In this document: piece after piece, positions 48,106-58,758 of the stretch
How the letters are laid out: each line of letters starts with the position of its first letter
Numbering within the stretch: position 1 is the first letter of the stretch
From: Campylobacter concisus
GTDB taxonomy: Bacteria; Campylobacterota; Campylobacteria; Campylobacterales; Campylobacteraceae
Length of the DNA stretch: 64,000 bases
Direction: 5' to 3'
NCBI RefSeq assembly: GCF_003049735.1
Contig: NZ_PIRM01000001.1
Location: forward strand, 791,238-855,237
Program-made: the position numbers and the translations under genes
Notes under the pieces: model-generated
Database searches by the model: none
Seen by the model: the letters and a program-made list of their open reading frames with translations, nothing else
What the model was told of the DNA's origin: nothing

Positions 48106-48106
<1 letters not shown>
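47000..48106 (-). CDS. metX: homoserine O-acetyltransferase
   Basis: Acylates homoserine in methionine synthesis. The 368-residue alpha/beta hydrolase has the nucleophile elbow GGSLGGMQ (about 144-151), an Asp near FKGDLLFPP and His in YGHDAFL. The start is GTG at 48106, which shares one base with the guaB stop. Its position next to guaB is an insertion relative to the C. jejuni order that I remember. Confidence 0.94.
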
Positions 48107-50917
<2,811 letters not shown>

Positions 50918-50922
50918 TATTT

Positions 50923-51027
50923 TTATCCTTTAAATTTATTAACCAAAAATATGCCAAACAAGCTAACAACGACCACCGCGGCGATCGTTGCTATTATGAT
51001 AGTTGCGCTTACTGGCTCACTTAGCAC
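50923..51027 (-). CDS. 34-residue single-helix membrane peptide
   Basis: A GTG-started frame (51027) that overlaps the end of ileS by 11 bases and ends six bases before the gatA start. It encodes a short polar head (LSEPVSAT), one membrane helix rich in Ile/Val/Ala (about 10-29) and a basic NKFKG tail. I recall a tiny membrane protein at the same spot between gatA and ileS in C. jejuni, which supports it as real. The function is unknown. Confidence 0.6.
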   Translation of the reverse strand: MLSEPVSATIIIATIAAVVVVSLFGIFLVNKFKG

Positions 51028-53773
51028 TTATGACCTCTTCACATCTTGGGCATAGCGCATCTTCTTTGCTAGCATTAAATTTCCAGCATCTTGGGCATTT
51101 GTGAAGGTTGCTTGCTATGATTTTAAATTTATCACCCTCAAGCTCAAACTCAGCTAGTGGCTCGCTATCATCGTAAGGTCTAACCGAGCTTACCATGTAA
51201 AGATCAGCCACTTCGCGCTCGTCATAGCTTGTGATGTTGTGGCTTGTGGTCTCTAGGCTTAGCTCTAGAGTTGATTTTATCTTTTTGTCCTTTTTAAGAA
51301 CGTCCACGATCTCGTTAAATTTCTCCCTGCTGGCAAAAAGCAGCTCATCTTCAAAACTAAGATCAAAAATGATTGGCTCATAGACTAAGTCAAACGCGTC
51401 TTTTGCGTCGCCTTTGATGATCTTTGGAGCGTAGTCCATCACCTCATCGACGGTGTAAGTAAGCGTTGGAGCGATGAGTGGCAAAAGTGCCTTTGTAATG
51501 ATCGCCATTGCGCTTTGAGCCGACCTTCTTCTTGGGGCGTCTTTTGCGTCGCAGTAAAGCCTATCTTTGCAAACGTCAAGATATACGCCGCTAAGATCGG
51601 CTGATAAGAAATTTAAAAGGATATTAAAGCCCTTTGAAAAGTCATAATTTCTAAAGCAAGCGCTCGCCTCATCAAAGACCTTTTTAGCGCGTGCTAAGAT
51701 CCACTTATCAAGGATGTTAAACTCTGTATTTAAGCTTTCAAGGTCATTTACGTTTGCTAGTAAGAAGCGGATCGTGTTGCGGATTTTGCGGTACTGCTCG
51801 CTGATTTGCTTTAATATATCTTCGCTTATTTTTAAATCGCTCGAGTAATCACTCATGCCAACCCAAAGGCGCAAAATTTCTACGCCATGAGTCTTGGCCA
51901 CGTCTTGTGGAGCGATGACGTTACCCTTGCTCTTACTCATCTTCTCGCCCTTAGCATCGACTGTGAAACCGTGAGTTAGGATGCTCTCGTAAGGTGCGTG
52001 AGAATTTATAGCTGTGCTTACTAGAAGCGAGCTTTGAAACCAACCGCGGTGCTGATCTGAGCCCTCTAGATACATGCTTGCAGGGTATTTGCCAGCATCG
52101 TAGTTGTCGCTTTGTAAGACCGCGTGCCAAGTCGAGCCGCTATCAAACCAAACATCAAGGATGTCCATCATTTTTTCTAAATTTTCAGCCTTGTATTTTG
52201 AGCCTTTTGGTAAAAGCTCGTCTATACTTAGCGCCCACCACGCATCAGCGCCTTTTTCTTTAAAAATGCCTGCGATGTGGTCTAAAATTTCACTATCAAA
52301 TATAACTTCTTTTGTCGCTTTATCTCTAAAAAACGCGATCGGAACGCCCCAGTCACGCTGACGAGAGATACACCAGTCTGGGCGATTTTCTATCATTGAG
52401 CCTATTCTTTTTATACCAACGCTTGGATAAAATTTAACCCTTTCAAGCTCCTCGCGTGCTGTTTGTCTAAGTGTTTTTCCACCTAGTTTAGCCTCATCCA
52501 TAGCTATAAACCACTGCTTTGTGGCTCTATAAATAACAGGCTTATGCGTTCTCCAGCAAAATGGATAAGAGTGCCTAAATTTAGAGACGCTAAGTAAATT
52601 TTTGCCAAGTAGCTCTAAAATTTTCTCATTTGCTTTAAAGATGTGCATACCGACAAACTCGTCTACCACGTCGCTTCTAAATAGTCCATGATGTTTTAAG
52701 CTCTCATCGTAGCAGCCACCATCATCAACCGGCATCAAAATTTCGCTAAAACCATATTTTAGGCAAACATAGTAGTCGTCCTCGCCGTGTCCTGGAGCTG
52801 TATGAACAAGTCCAGTACCCCCATCCATCATGACGTGATCGCCTAGTAAAAATTTAGACTTTCTGCCGTTTAGTGGATTTATCGCGTGAGTGTTTTCCAG
52901 TAGGCTTGATTTAAACTCTTTTTTGATCTCACCTTTGCTTAGGCCGCTTTGTACAACGCTTTCAAGTAGTGGCTTTGCAAAGATCAAATTTTCAGCCGTT
53001 AGCACGTAAATTTCATCTGGATTTAGGCTTATGGCTTGATTTGCTGGGAGTGTCCAAGGCGTAGTCGTCCAGATGACAGCACTGGCCTCTTTTATACCAA
53101 GCTTTTCTAGTGCGTCACTGTCAAGCTCAAATGCTACGTAAATAGAGTAGTCCTCTTTCTCCTCGTACTCGACCTCAGCTTCAGCTAGCGCCGATCTAGC
53201 CGCCCAGCTCCAGTAAACTGGCTTGCTTCTCTCTACCAAAAGACCCTTTTTAGCGATCTCGCAAAGTGCTTTGTAGATGTCAGCCTCAAACTCAAATTTC
53301 ATCGTCATGTATGGATTTTCAAAGTCGCCGATGATGCCAAGGCTTTTAAATTCATTTCGCTGAATGTCTATAAATTCTCTCGCGTGCTGCCTGCAAAGCT
53401 CCCTGATCTCGACCTTGCTAAGCTCTTTTTTCTTATCGCCAAGCTTTACTTCGACTTGCTGCTCGATAGGCAAGCCATGACAGTCCCAGCCTGGCACGTA
53501 GCGGACGTTTTCGCCGTAAAAATAGTGCGTTTTTGTGATGATATCTTTTAAAATTTTATTTAACGCGTGGCCGATGTGTAGGTGGCCGTTTGCATACGGA
53601 GGGCCGTCGTGGATGTTGAAGTTTTTAACCGCTTTTTGACGGTTTTTCTTCATTTTTTCATAGACCTTGCGCTCTTCGTACCATGATTTTAACCTTTGTG
53701 GTTCATTTTGTGGAAGATTTCCGCGCATCGGGAAATTTGTCTCTGGGAGTAAAAGTGTCTCTTTGTAGTCCAT
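51017..53773 (-). CDS. ileS: isoleucyl-tRNA synthetase
   Basis: Charges tRNA-Ile. The 918-residue class I enzyme has the HIGH motif ([12 protein letters not shown], near 64-72), the editing CP1 domain in the middle, KMSKSKGN (about 601-608) and a C-terminal zinc-binding CPRCWKF...CPRC pair (near 895-912). It heads a six- to seven-gene operon (tiny ORF, gatA, guaB, metX, xseB, nitrilase-like). Confidence 0.97.
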   Translation of the reverse strand: MDYKETLLLPETNFPMRGNLPQNEPQRLKSWYEERKVYEKMKKNRQKAVKNFNIHDGPPYANGHLHIGHALNKILKDIITKTHYFYGENVRYVPGWDCHGLPIEQQVEVKLGDKKKELSKVEIRELCRQHAREFIDIQRNEFKSLGIIGDFENPYMTMKFEFEADIYKALCEIAKKGLLVERSKPVYWSWAARSALAEAEVEYEEKEDYSIYVAFELDSDALEKLGIKEASAVIWTTTPWTLPANQAISLNPDEIYVLTAENLIFAKPLLESVVQSGLSKGEIKKEFKSSLLENTHAINPLNGRKSKFLLGDHVMMDGGTGLVHTAPGHGEDDYYVCLKYGFSEILMPVDDGGCYDESLKHHGLFRSDVVDEFVGMHIFKANEKILELLGKNLLSVSKFRHSYPFCWRTHKPVIYRATKQWFIAMDEAKLGGKTLRQTAREELERVKFYPSVGIKRIGSMIENRPDWCISRQRDWGVPIAFFRDKATKEVIFDSEILDHIAGIFKEKGADAWWALSIDELLPKGSKYKAENLEKMMDILDVWFDSGSTWHAVLQSDNYDAGKYPASMYLEGSDQHRGWFQSSLLVSTAINSHAPYESILTHGFTVDAKGEKMSKSKGNVIAPQDVAKTHGVEILRLWVGMSDYSSDLKISEDILKQISEQYRKIRNTIRFLLANVNDLESLNTEFNILDKWILARAKKVFDEASACFRNYDFSKGFNILLNFLSADLSGVYLDVCKDRLYCDAKDAPRRRSAQSAMAIITKALLPLIAPTLTYTVDEVMDYAPKIIKGDAKDAFDLVYEPIIFDLSFEDELLFASREKFNEIVDVLKKDKKIKSTLELSLETTSHNITSYDEREVADLYMVSSVRPYDDSEPLAEFELEGDKFKIIASNLHKCPRCWKFNASKEDALCPRCEEVISAK

Positions 53774-53800
53774 TTTTTACCTTGATTTTAAAATTTGCTA

Positions 53801-53806
53801 ATTTTA
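53801..53806 (-). promoter_or_regulatory. candidate -10 element for ileS
   Basis: The minus strand reads TGTAAAAT about 30 bases upstream of the ileS ATG. No T-box-like leader fits in the roughly 95 bases up to the divergent cinA gene. Confidence 0.4.
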
Positions 53807-53839
53807 CACCTGTGCTGGTTAAATCACACTGAAAAATAG

Positions 53840-53845
53840 TATAAT
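53840..53845 (+). promoter_or_regulatory. -10 promoter element for cinA
   Basis: TATAAT 24-29 bases before the cinA ATG, followed by an AAAGGAG ribosome-binding site. The gene is divergent from ileS. Confidence 0.6.
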
Positions 53846-53868
53846 GAGGCAAAAAAAGGAGCTTAAAA

Positions 53869-54966
53869 ATGAGACAAAGTATCTTGATAATAGGGGAAGA
53901 TCTTGAGATAAATAGAGAATTTCTAAACTACATTTTTCAAAGCTACGAGGATCATTTTGGCGAGCTTGGAGTGGTCAGTTTTGCTCCAAAAAATAGCAAA
54001 GAGCTACCTTTTATTATCGAAAATTTATCAAAAGATTACGACTTTGTAAGCATTTTTGGCTCAGATGAAAATTTTGCCATCGCTGCAAAGATCGTAGCGA
54101 CGCTAACTGGGGGCTCTCTCGAGCTAAAAGATAGCACAACTCTTGCGCTTAAAGATAGCTTAGACTACTCAAAAAATAGCTTTTTGGTCAAGCTAAATAA
54201 CGCTCAGATAAATCTCATAAAAGCTAACCCGAATGAAGAGCTAGGCGAGTTTTTAATCGAATACGAGCCTGATTTTAGCTATTTCCATCTAATGGATATC
54301 GATGCAGATAGCGCGAGGATCCTTATGCTGCCACTTGCTAAAACTTACGAGGTTAATATCACTCTTGCGCAGATCCTGCCAAATTTGATACTAGTAAGGG
54401 CAAAAAGCAATAAATTTGGCCAGATCGAGAGCTTTTTACAAGGTGTAAAAACGCTATTTTCGCAAAAATTTATCCCACAAAAAGATGTGATCGAATTTAT
54501 AGCAAAGAGGCTCATGCAAAAGGGGCTTAAAATTTCATTTGCCGAGTCTTGCACGGCTGGGCTTGCCGCGGCTAAATTTGCAAGATATGGCGGCATCTCA
54601 GCCAGCTTTGATGGCTCGCTAGTAACCTACGCAAATCACATAAAGCACGAGTGGCTGGGCGTTGAGGATGAAATTTTAGATACTTATGGAGCTGTTAGCG
54701 AGCCTTGCGTAAAAGCGATGGTAAAAGGCACGCTAAGCACGACAAATGCGGACTTTGCGCTTGCGATTAGTGGCATCGCTGGACCAGGTGGGGGCACAGC
54801 TAGCAAGCCAGTTGGCACAGTATATGTTGCAGCTGGCGATAGAGACGGTAACATCGAGGTTGAGAGGCTTCTTTTAAAAGGGGAGCGCAACTACGTAAGA
54901 GAGCAAAGCGTGCTAAGTGCCTATCTATGCTTGCTTCGCCTAAAAAGTGAGATATTTTTTGCTTAA
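53869..54966 (+). CDS. cinA: CinA: nicotinamide-nucleotide amidase with divergent N-terminal domain
   Basis: Deamidates NMN in the pyridine nucleotide cycle. The C-terminal CinA domain (about 210-365) is intact, with SFAESCTAGLAAAKF (Ser/Cys region) and AISGIAGPGGGTASKPVGTVYVA. The N-terminal MoCF-like domain, normally the ADP-ribose pyrophosphatase COG1058 part, lacks the GGLGPT motif and its metal-site residues are not recognisable, so only deamidation is secure. The ATG has a strong AAAGGAG site. Confidence 0.9.
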   Translation: MRQSILIIGEDLEINREFLNYIFQSYEDHFGELGVVSFAPKNSKELPFIIENLSKDYDFVSIFGSDENFAIAAKIVATLTGGSLELKDSTTLALKDSLDYSKNSFLVKLNNAQINLIKANPNEELGEFLIEYEPDFSYFHLMDIDADSARILMLPLAKTYEVNITLAQILPNLILVRAKSNKFGQIESFLQGVKTLFSQKFIPQKDVIEFIAKRLMQKGLKISFAESCTAGLAAAKFARYGGISASFDGSLVTYANHIKHEWLGVEDEILDTYGAVSEPCVKAMVKGTLSTTNADFALAISGIAGPGGGTASKPVGTVYVAAGDRDGNIEVERLLLKGERNYVREQSVLSAYLCLLRLKSEIFFA

Positions 54967-55114
54967 AATTTGCCTTTAAAATCTTGCGTGAAATTTAGCT
55001 AGCCAAAAATTTTTATACTAAAAGATCAAAAAGCCAAATTTAGGAAGCTAAAAATATTTAAAAGATATTGTTGTTCGCCATTTCTTAGTTATTTGTATTT
55101 GTACCAAGATGTAG

Positions 55115-55584
55115 CCGGGAGAGATAAACGCAAGCAACTCACCTTTGGATACATTGGCGCAAAATTTTGGTGGATATGCCAATAAAGAGAGTAAAGAAGT
55201 TGTCACAAAAGATAGACAAGAGCTCATAAAATACGCGACTATGTCATTTATGTGGATGACCTCATAGACCTTAGCAAAGGTAATATCCCACAAAATAGTA
55301 AGAGCGAGGGTTAGATAAATTTATAAGCGAGATTAGTAGTGGCGAGTTTGGCTCTTATGCCAAATTTATGCAAGCTTACGGCACCTCATGCCGCGCAAAT
55401 TTAGTAAGACATAAGTGTATTTTTGAAAGCGGAAAATAAAGGTTTTTAAAAGGGCAACGCTTACAAAAAACTAGACAAATCGCTATTTAAGCCGCCATAT
55501 AAATTTGATCTCATTTCAGCCTCAAACGTCCAAAACGAGGTAAATAAAAACGCAGTTACAGGCGAACTAGCCGTTATAATGTAA
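55115..55584 (+). pseudogene. degenerate plus-strand gene of unknown kind
   Basis: Four overlapping open stretches in different frames read like one protein: 55115-55264 (ending in MSFMWMTS), 55228-55311 (IRDYVIYVDDLIDLSKGN), 55311-55436 (LDKFISEISSGEFGSYAKF, with cysteines and TSCRANLVRHK), and 55456-55581 (NAYKKLDKSLFKPPYKFDL). Several frameshifts and stops separate them. I do not recognise the family. A related intact protein in another strain would settle what it was. Confidence 0.4.
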
Positions 55585-55592
55585 AAACCAAA

Positions 55593-55620
55593 GCCCCAAG
55601 CTAGTCAAAACGCTTGGGGC
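55593..55620 (-). terminator. intrinsic terminator of the exporter-fragment transcript
   Basis: A perfect 9-bp stem GCCCCAAGC (55593-55601) and GCTTGGGGC (55612-55620) with a 10-base loop. On the minus strand it is followed by TTTGGTTTTTAC, a usable U-rich tract. Confidence 0.75.
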
Positions 55621-55632
55621 ATAAAAATAAAA

Positions 55633-56208
55633 CTAAATTTTTATCTTTTTACAAGATAAAACGCTAGCACATAGCCCATATATCAGAACGCAAAGGCTAA
55701 CACTTAGTCCAAAGACGCTAAGAGCGGCGGTCTGACTAAAAGAGAGGGTAAAAAAGGATATAAAGCTCGTGATAAATGCGCAAAATATCCCATAAATTCG
55801 CTCTTTTTCGCTAAGGCTCGCATTTAGCGCAAATATCATGTAATCAATCCCCACAGCGCTTGCAAGGATTAGCCCAAAGACGCCAAAAATGCTTAAATTT
55901 ACGCCAAAAACGGCAAAGACAAAGAGTGTAAGAAGCACGCCAAAGATGATGACGCCCATCACAAGTGCCGAAACAATTGCGCTAAAGTAAAACCATAGCA
56001 GTAAAAAGGCGATCACAAGTGCTGCTATTTTTAGCTTTAGAGCAAGCTCTTTTGCCTGAGTTAGGCTTTCATTTAGCGAGTCAGCGAAATTTAGACTAAA
56101 GGCGTTGTGGCGCTCTAGAACCTCATCACTTGCTGCCCCTTTTACAAAGCCACTCACGTAAGCCACACTTGTATTTTCATCAAGCATAAATTTCTTAAAA
56201 TCCTTCAT
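55633..56208 (-). pseudogene. C-terminal fragment of an MMPL/RND-type exporter
   Basis: A 191-residue membrane fragment with five or six helices. DYMIFALNASLSEKERIYGI and the following FITSFISFFTLSFSQTAALSVFGL match the C-terminal half of MMPL exporters, which are normally 700-900 residues. It starts with an ATG at 56208, but the same frame is open further upstream (IL-ALKSMKDF precedes it), so the 5' part is lost rather than newly started. It is the same class as the exporters of aryl polyene and similar lipid clusters. Seen: fragment and joint. Inferred: the cluster type. Confidence 0.7.
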
Positions 56209-56219
56209 TGATTTTAGAG

Positions 56220-56483
56220 CTAAAATTTCTTTTTTAAATCTTCGACTCCAATCTTTGCTTTTGAAATGGCTAGAACTGCGATATTTTCTTTATGAGAAAG
56301 ACAGATTTTACCTCGCATCTTTGCTTTAAATTTTAAGTAGCGAGATATTTTAAATGAGTTTTGTTTTATTAAATTTGGATATTTTTTTAGCCTTCTGCGA
56401 TCTTTTTTATCTAGCATTTTTGGGCTAAATTTCTCACCGCAAAAGCTGATAAAAAGATGGATTTCACCCCTTTTTATAGGCAT
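56220..56483 (-). pseudogene. truncated 4'-phosphopantetheinyl transferase-like protein
   Basis: An 87-residue frame. KMRGKICLSHKENIAVLAISKAKIGVEDL matches the core of Sfp-type phosphopantetheinyl transferases (a Ser-His before the helix, then GVD-E, which is GVED here). The upstream DKKDRRRLKKYPNL and KISRYLKFKAK also fit. The family continues for another roughly 100 residues that contain the catalytic WxxKEA; here the frame ends 10 residues after GVED and is followed within 12 bases by the exporter tail. It is therefore a 5' half without function. Confidence 0.6.
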
Positions 56484-57144
56484 TTAATCTCTTTTTATAA
56501 TTTTCATCAAACTCTAAGGCTTTTTCAAACTCGTCAGTAAATGCTCTAAGACGATCATTTTTTTGCTGGTTTTCATCGCCAAATGATCTAATACGTGGCG
56601 TATAAATAATCTTATCTTTTCTAAAATCAGCCTCTTTTAGATCAAAGTTTAAATTACTCATTTTGCTATTTAAGATATGCAAGGCACATTTTCTTGGCCC
56701 AAAGATAAAATTTTGCCCGTTTAAGGGCTTTAGGCTTCTTACTAAAATGCCGCCATAAAGTGATGGCTCGCTTTTAAAAGATATGTCGAAGCCAAAATTA
56801 TGAAAGTAAATCTCTCCAGCTTCACACTGCCTTTTATAAGTATTTGCGTCAAAACAAGTATAAATTTCAAGCTCGCTAAATTTATACTCTTTGCCAGAAA
56901 CAATTAAAACTTTACTTTGCATAAGCTCGCATAAAAAGCTCTGAAATTTCTCGTCAAAAAACTCTTTAAAACCAGTAGTCCCAACTATCTCTTGTTTTAT
57001 ATTTTTATCTAAAATTTTAAAGTTATTTTGTTTGAGCAGATCAAATTTTTCTTTATCAAAATGACTTTGCTCTAAAAATTTACTAAGCACTGCCACTAGA
57101 TCAAATTTAGCAAAATGGCTTTTAAGTAGCTCGCCAGCTAGCAT
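56464..57144 (-). CDS. hypothetical protein with YGGIL...GP motif
   Basis: A 226-residue soluble protein. The middle has FSELEIYTCFDANTYKR (about 88-104), then a YFHNFGFDISF segment and YGGILVRSL (about 129-138), followed by FGPRKCALHIL. I have a memory of similar proteins (YFH, FDITF, YGGILIR, GP) in other bacteria, loosely related to methylpurine DNA glycosylases, but I am not sure. It starts with an AGGAG site and overlaps the phosphopantetheinyl fragment by 20 bases, so it is the first gene of the scar transcript. It looks intact. Confidence 0.6.
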   Translation of the reverse strand: MLAGELLKSHFAKFDLVAVLSKFLEQSHFDKEKFDLLKQNNFKILDKNIKQEIVGTTGFKEFFDEKFQSFLCELMQSKVLIVSGKEYKFSELEIYTCFDANTYKRQCEAGEIYFHNFGFDISFKSEPSLYGGILVRSLKPLNGQNFIFGPRKCALHILNSKMSNLNFDLKEADFRKDKIIYTPRIRSFGDENQQKNDRLRAFTDEFEKALEFDENYKKRLNAYKKG

Positions 57145-57210
57145 CTTTGCTCCTAAGTTTTTATATATTTTAAAGGGTTTGAACTTTACAAGCTAATCTT
57201 TGATGAAATT

Positions 57211-58068
57211 TTACCAGCTGCCACTTGCCCCACCTCCGCCAAAACCGCCTCCGCCGCCACTAAAGCCACCACCTCTTGAACTGCTTGAATGGCCACTGCC
57301 ACTGCTATTTGAGTCTGATCTATCGCACCCGAAATCACTGTGTGTATTTTTGCTTTGAGTATTTTTTTTAAAGGCATTTTTTAAAATAATAAAAAATATT
57401 ACAAATACAATGGCAAAGACAATGAAGTAATTTTGCACGCCAAAAAATTGCTCAAATACCGTAGATATAAGCCCTGCAAAACACGCACTAAAGCCAACTC
57501 GCATAAAAAATTTACCTAAAAAGCCAGAGACAAAACACGAGATCATGCCAGCAAAAAAGGCAACTATTCCAAACGGTATCTCTTCATCATCACTCGCACT
57601 TTCAAATTCTTCGCCACTAGCCACTTTTATGATGGCTCTTATGCCCTCTATCACGCCATCACCCATATCGCCTTGCTTAAATTTAGGCACTATCACATCA
57701 TTTATGATCTGGCTTGATATAGCATCAGTTAGCACACCTTCAAGTCCATAACCAACCTCTATACGTACTTTTCTCTCGTTTGGAGCGATTATTAAAAGCA
57801 CTCCATTACTACTTTGTTTTTGTCCTAGCTTGTAGCCTCTAGCTATCTCAAGAGAGACCTCTTCTATGCTTTTATTTTCTAGTGATTTAAGAGTCACGAT
57901 AGCAATTTGCGTCGTACTATTTTGCTCGTAATTTTGCACCAAGCTCAAAAGCTCAGCCTTCTCATTTTTAGAGAAAATTTGAGCCTCATCATTTATCTGC
58001 TCGTTAAAATTTATGGCAAAACAAAAGCAAAATGTAAAAAATAAAAGAGCAAAAATTTTCTTCATCAT
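57211..58068 (-). CDS. TPM-domain (YgcG family) membrane protein
   Basis: A 285-residue exported protein. A signal peptide (1-18) is followed by the TPM domain (about 22-150, with QINDEAQIFSKNEK, TTQIAIVTLKSL and RIEVGYGLEG), one or two membrane helices (about 170-235), and a low-complexity Ser/Gly tail ending in GGGGGFGGGGASGSW. Such tails are normal for this family. It overlaps lemA by four bases, the usual LemA-TPM pairing. Role unknown; possibly membrane-associated quality control. Confidence 0.85.
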   Translation of the reverse strand: MMKKIFALLFFTFCFCFAINFNEQINDEAQIFSKNEKAELLSLVQNYEQNSTTQIAIVTLKSLENKSIEEVSLEIARGYKLGQKQSSNGVLLIIAPNERKVRIEVGYGLEGVLTDAISSQIINDVIVPKFKQGDMGDGVIEGIRAIIKVASGEEFESASDDEEIPFGIVAFFAGMISCFVSGFLGKFFMRVGFSACFAGLISTVFEQFFGVQNYFIVFAIVFVIFFIILKNAFKKNTQSKNTHSDFGCDRSDSNSSGSGHSSSSRGGGFSGGGGGFGGGGASGSW

Positions 58069-58658
58069 TTCTCAAATGAAACTTTTGGATTTATCTTCTC
58101 TTCGTTACTTATTTCAAGATTTTGTTTTGGCTTTAGCTCAGGATAAAAAGCACTTGCTATAAATTTATTTGGAAAGCTTCTAAGGGCTACGTTATACTCT
58201 TTTACAGCTTCGATATAATCATGCATTGCTACGCTTATGCGGTTTTGCGTACCTTCAAGCTGACTCTGAAGAGATAAGAAATTTTGATTTGCTTTTAGCT
58301 CTGGATAGTTCTCACTAACTGCCATAAGCCTGCCAAGTGCCAAGCCAAATGAGCTTTGTGCTGTCATAAATTCTTTCATCTTAGCTTCATCACTAAGACC
58401 ACTTGCATCAACGCTTACTTGCATGCTCTTACTTCTAGCATTTGCCACATCTTCAAAAATTTTTTGCTCATGAGCTGCGTAGCCTTTTACAGTCTCAACT
58501 AAATTTGGCACAAGCTCGGCTCTTCTTTTATATTGATTTAACACCTGCGACCACTTTGCATTTACATTTTCATCAAGTGCAACAAATGAATTTATATACT
58601 TAAAAGCGCCAAAAGCAAGTGCAGCAATAACTATAATAACGGCTATTAAATTTTTCAT
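58065..58658 (-). CDS. lemA: LemA family protein
   Basis: A 197-residue protein with one N-terminal membrane helix (about 2-20) and a long helical domain (EVNAKWSQVLNQYKRRAELVPNLVETVKGYA, VAMHDYIEAVKEYNVALRSFPNKF are family-typical). I chose ATG 58658 because AAAGGAG lies upstream, and the in-frame codon at 58679 lacks a site. Paired with the TPM protein downstream. Function unclear in the family. Confidence 0.9.
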   Translation of the reverse strand: MKNLIAVIIVIAALAFGAFKYINSFVALDENVNAKWSQVLNQYKRRAELVPNLVETVKGYAAHEQKIFEDVANARSKSMQVSVDASGLSDEAKMKEFMTAQSSFGLALGRLMAVSENYPELKANQNFLSLQSQLEGTQNRISVAMHDYIEAVKEYNVALRSFPNKFIASAFYPELKPKQNLEISNEEKINPKVSFEK

Positions 58659-58724
58659 ATTTTCTCCTTTAAGGAGCAAATATTAGTAAAACAAGACTTA
58701 AAAAATAATGTGAGTTTTAGTTTG

Positions 58725-58752
58725 AAATGAGTGCGAATTTACGCACTCATTT
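58725..58752 (-). terminator. hairpin after the adhesin gene
   Basis: A perfect 11-bp stem AAATGAGTGCG (58725-58735) and CGCACTCATTT (58742-58752) with a six-base loop, seven bases beyond the adhesin stop. The following minus-strand tract is only moderately T-rich. Confidence 0.6.
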
Positions 58753-58758
58753 TGGGGA

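Larger units (their letters stand above)
54967..55632. other. decayed intergenic region with a terminator
   Basis: About 665 bases between cinA and the MMPL fragment with no intact gene. Plus-strand coding-like stretches in several frames are listed separately as a pseudogene (55115-55584). The right end holds the minus-strand terminator at 55593-55620. No insertion sequence or tRNA is seen. Confidence 0.55.

Noticed and set aside
55048..55293. 81-residue minus-strand frame in the decayed region
   Set aside because: Overlaps stronger coding-like sequence on the plus strand and lacks a ribosome-binding site.
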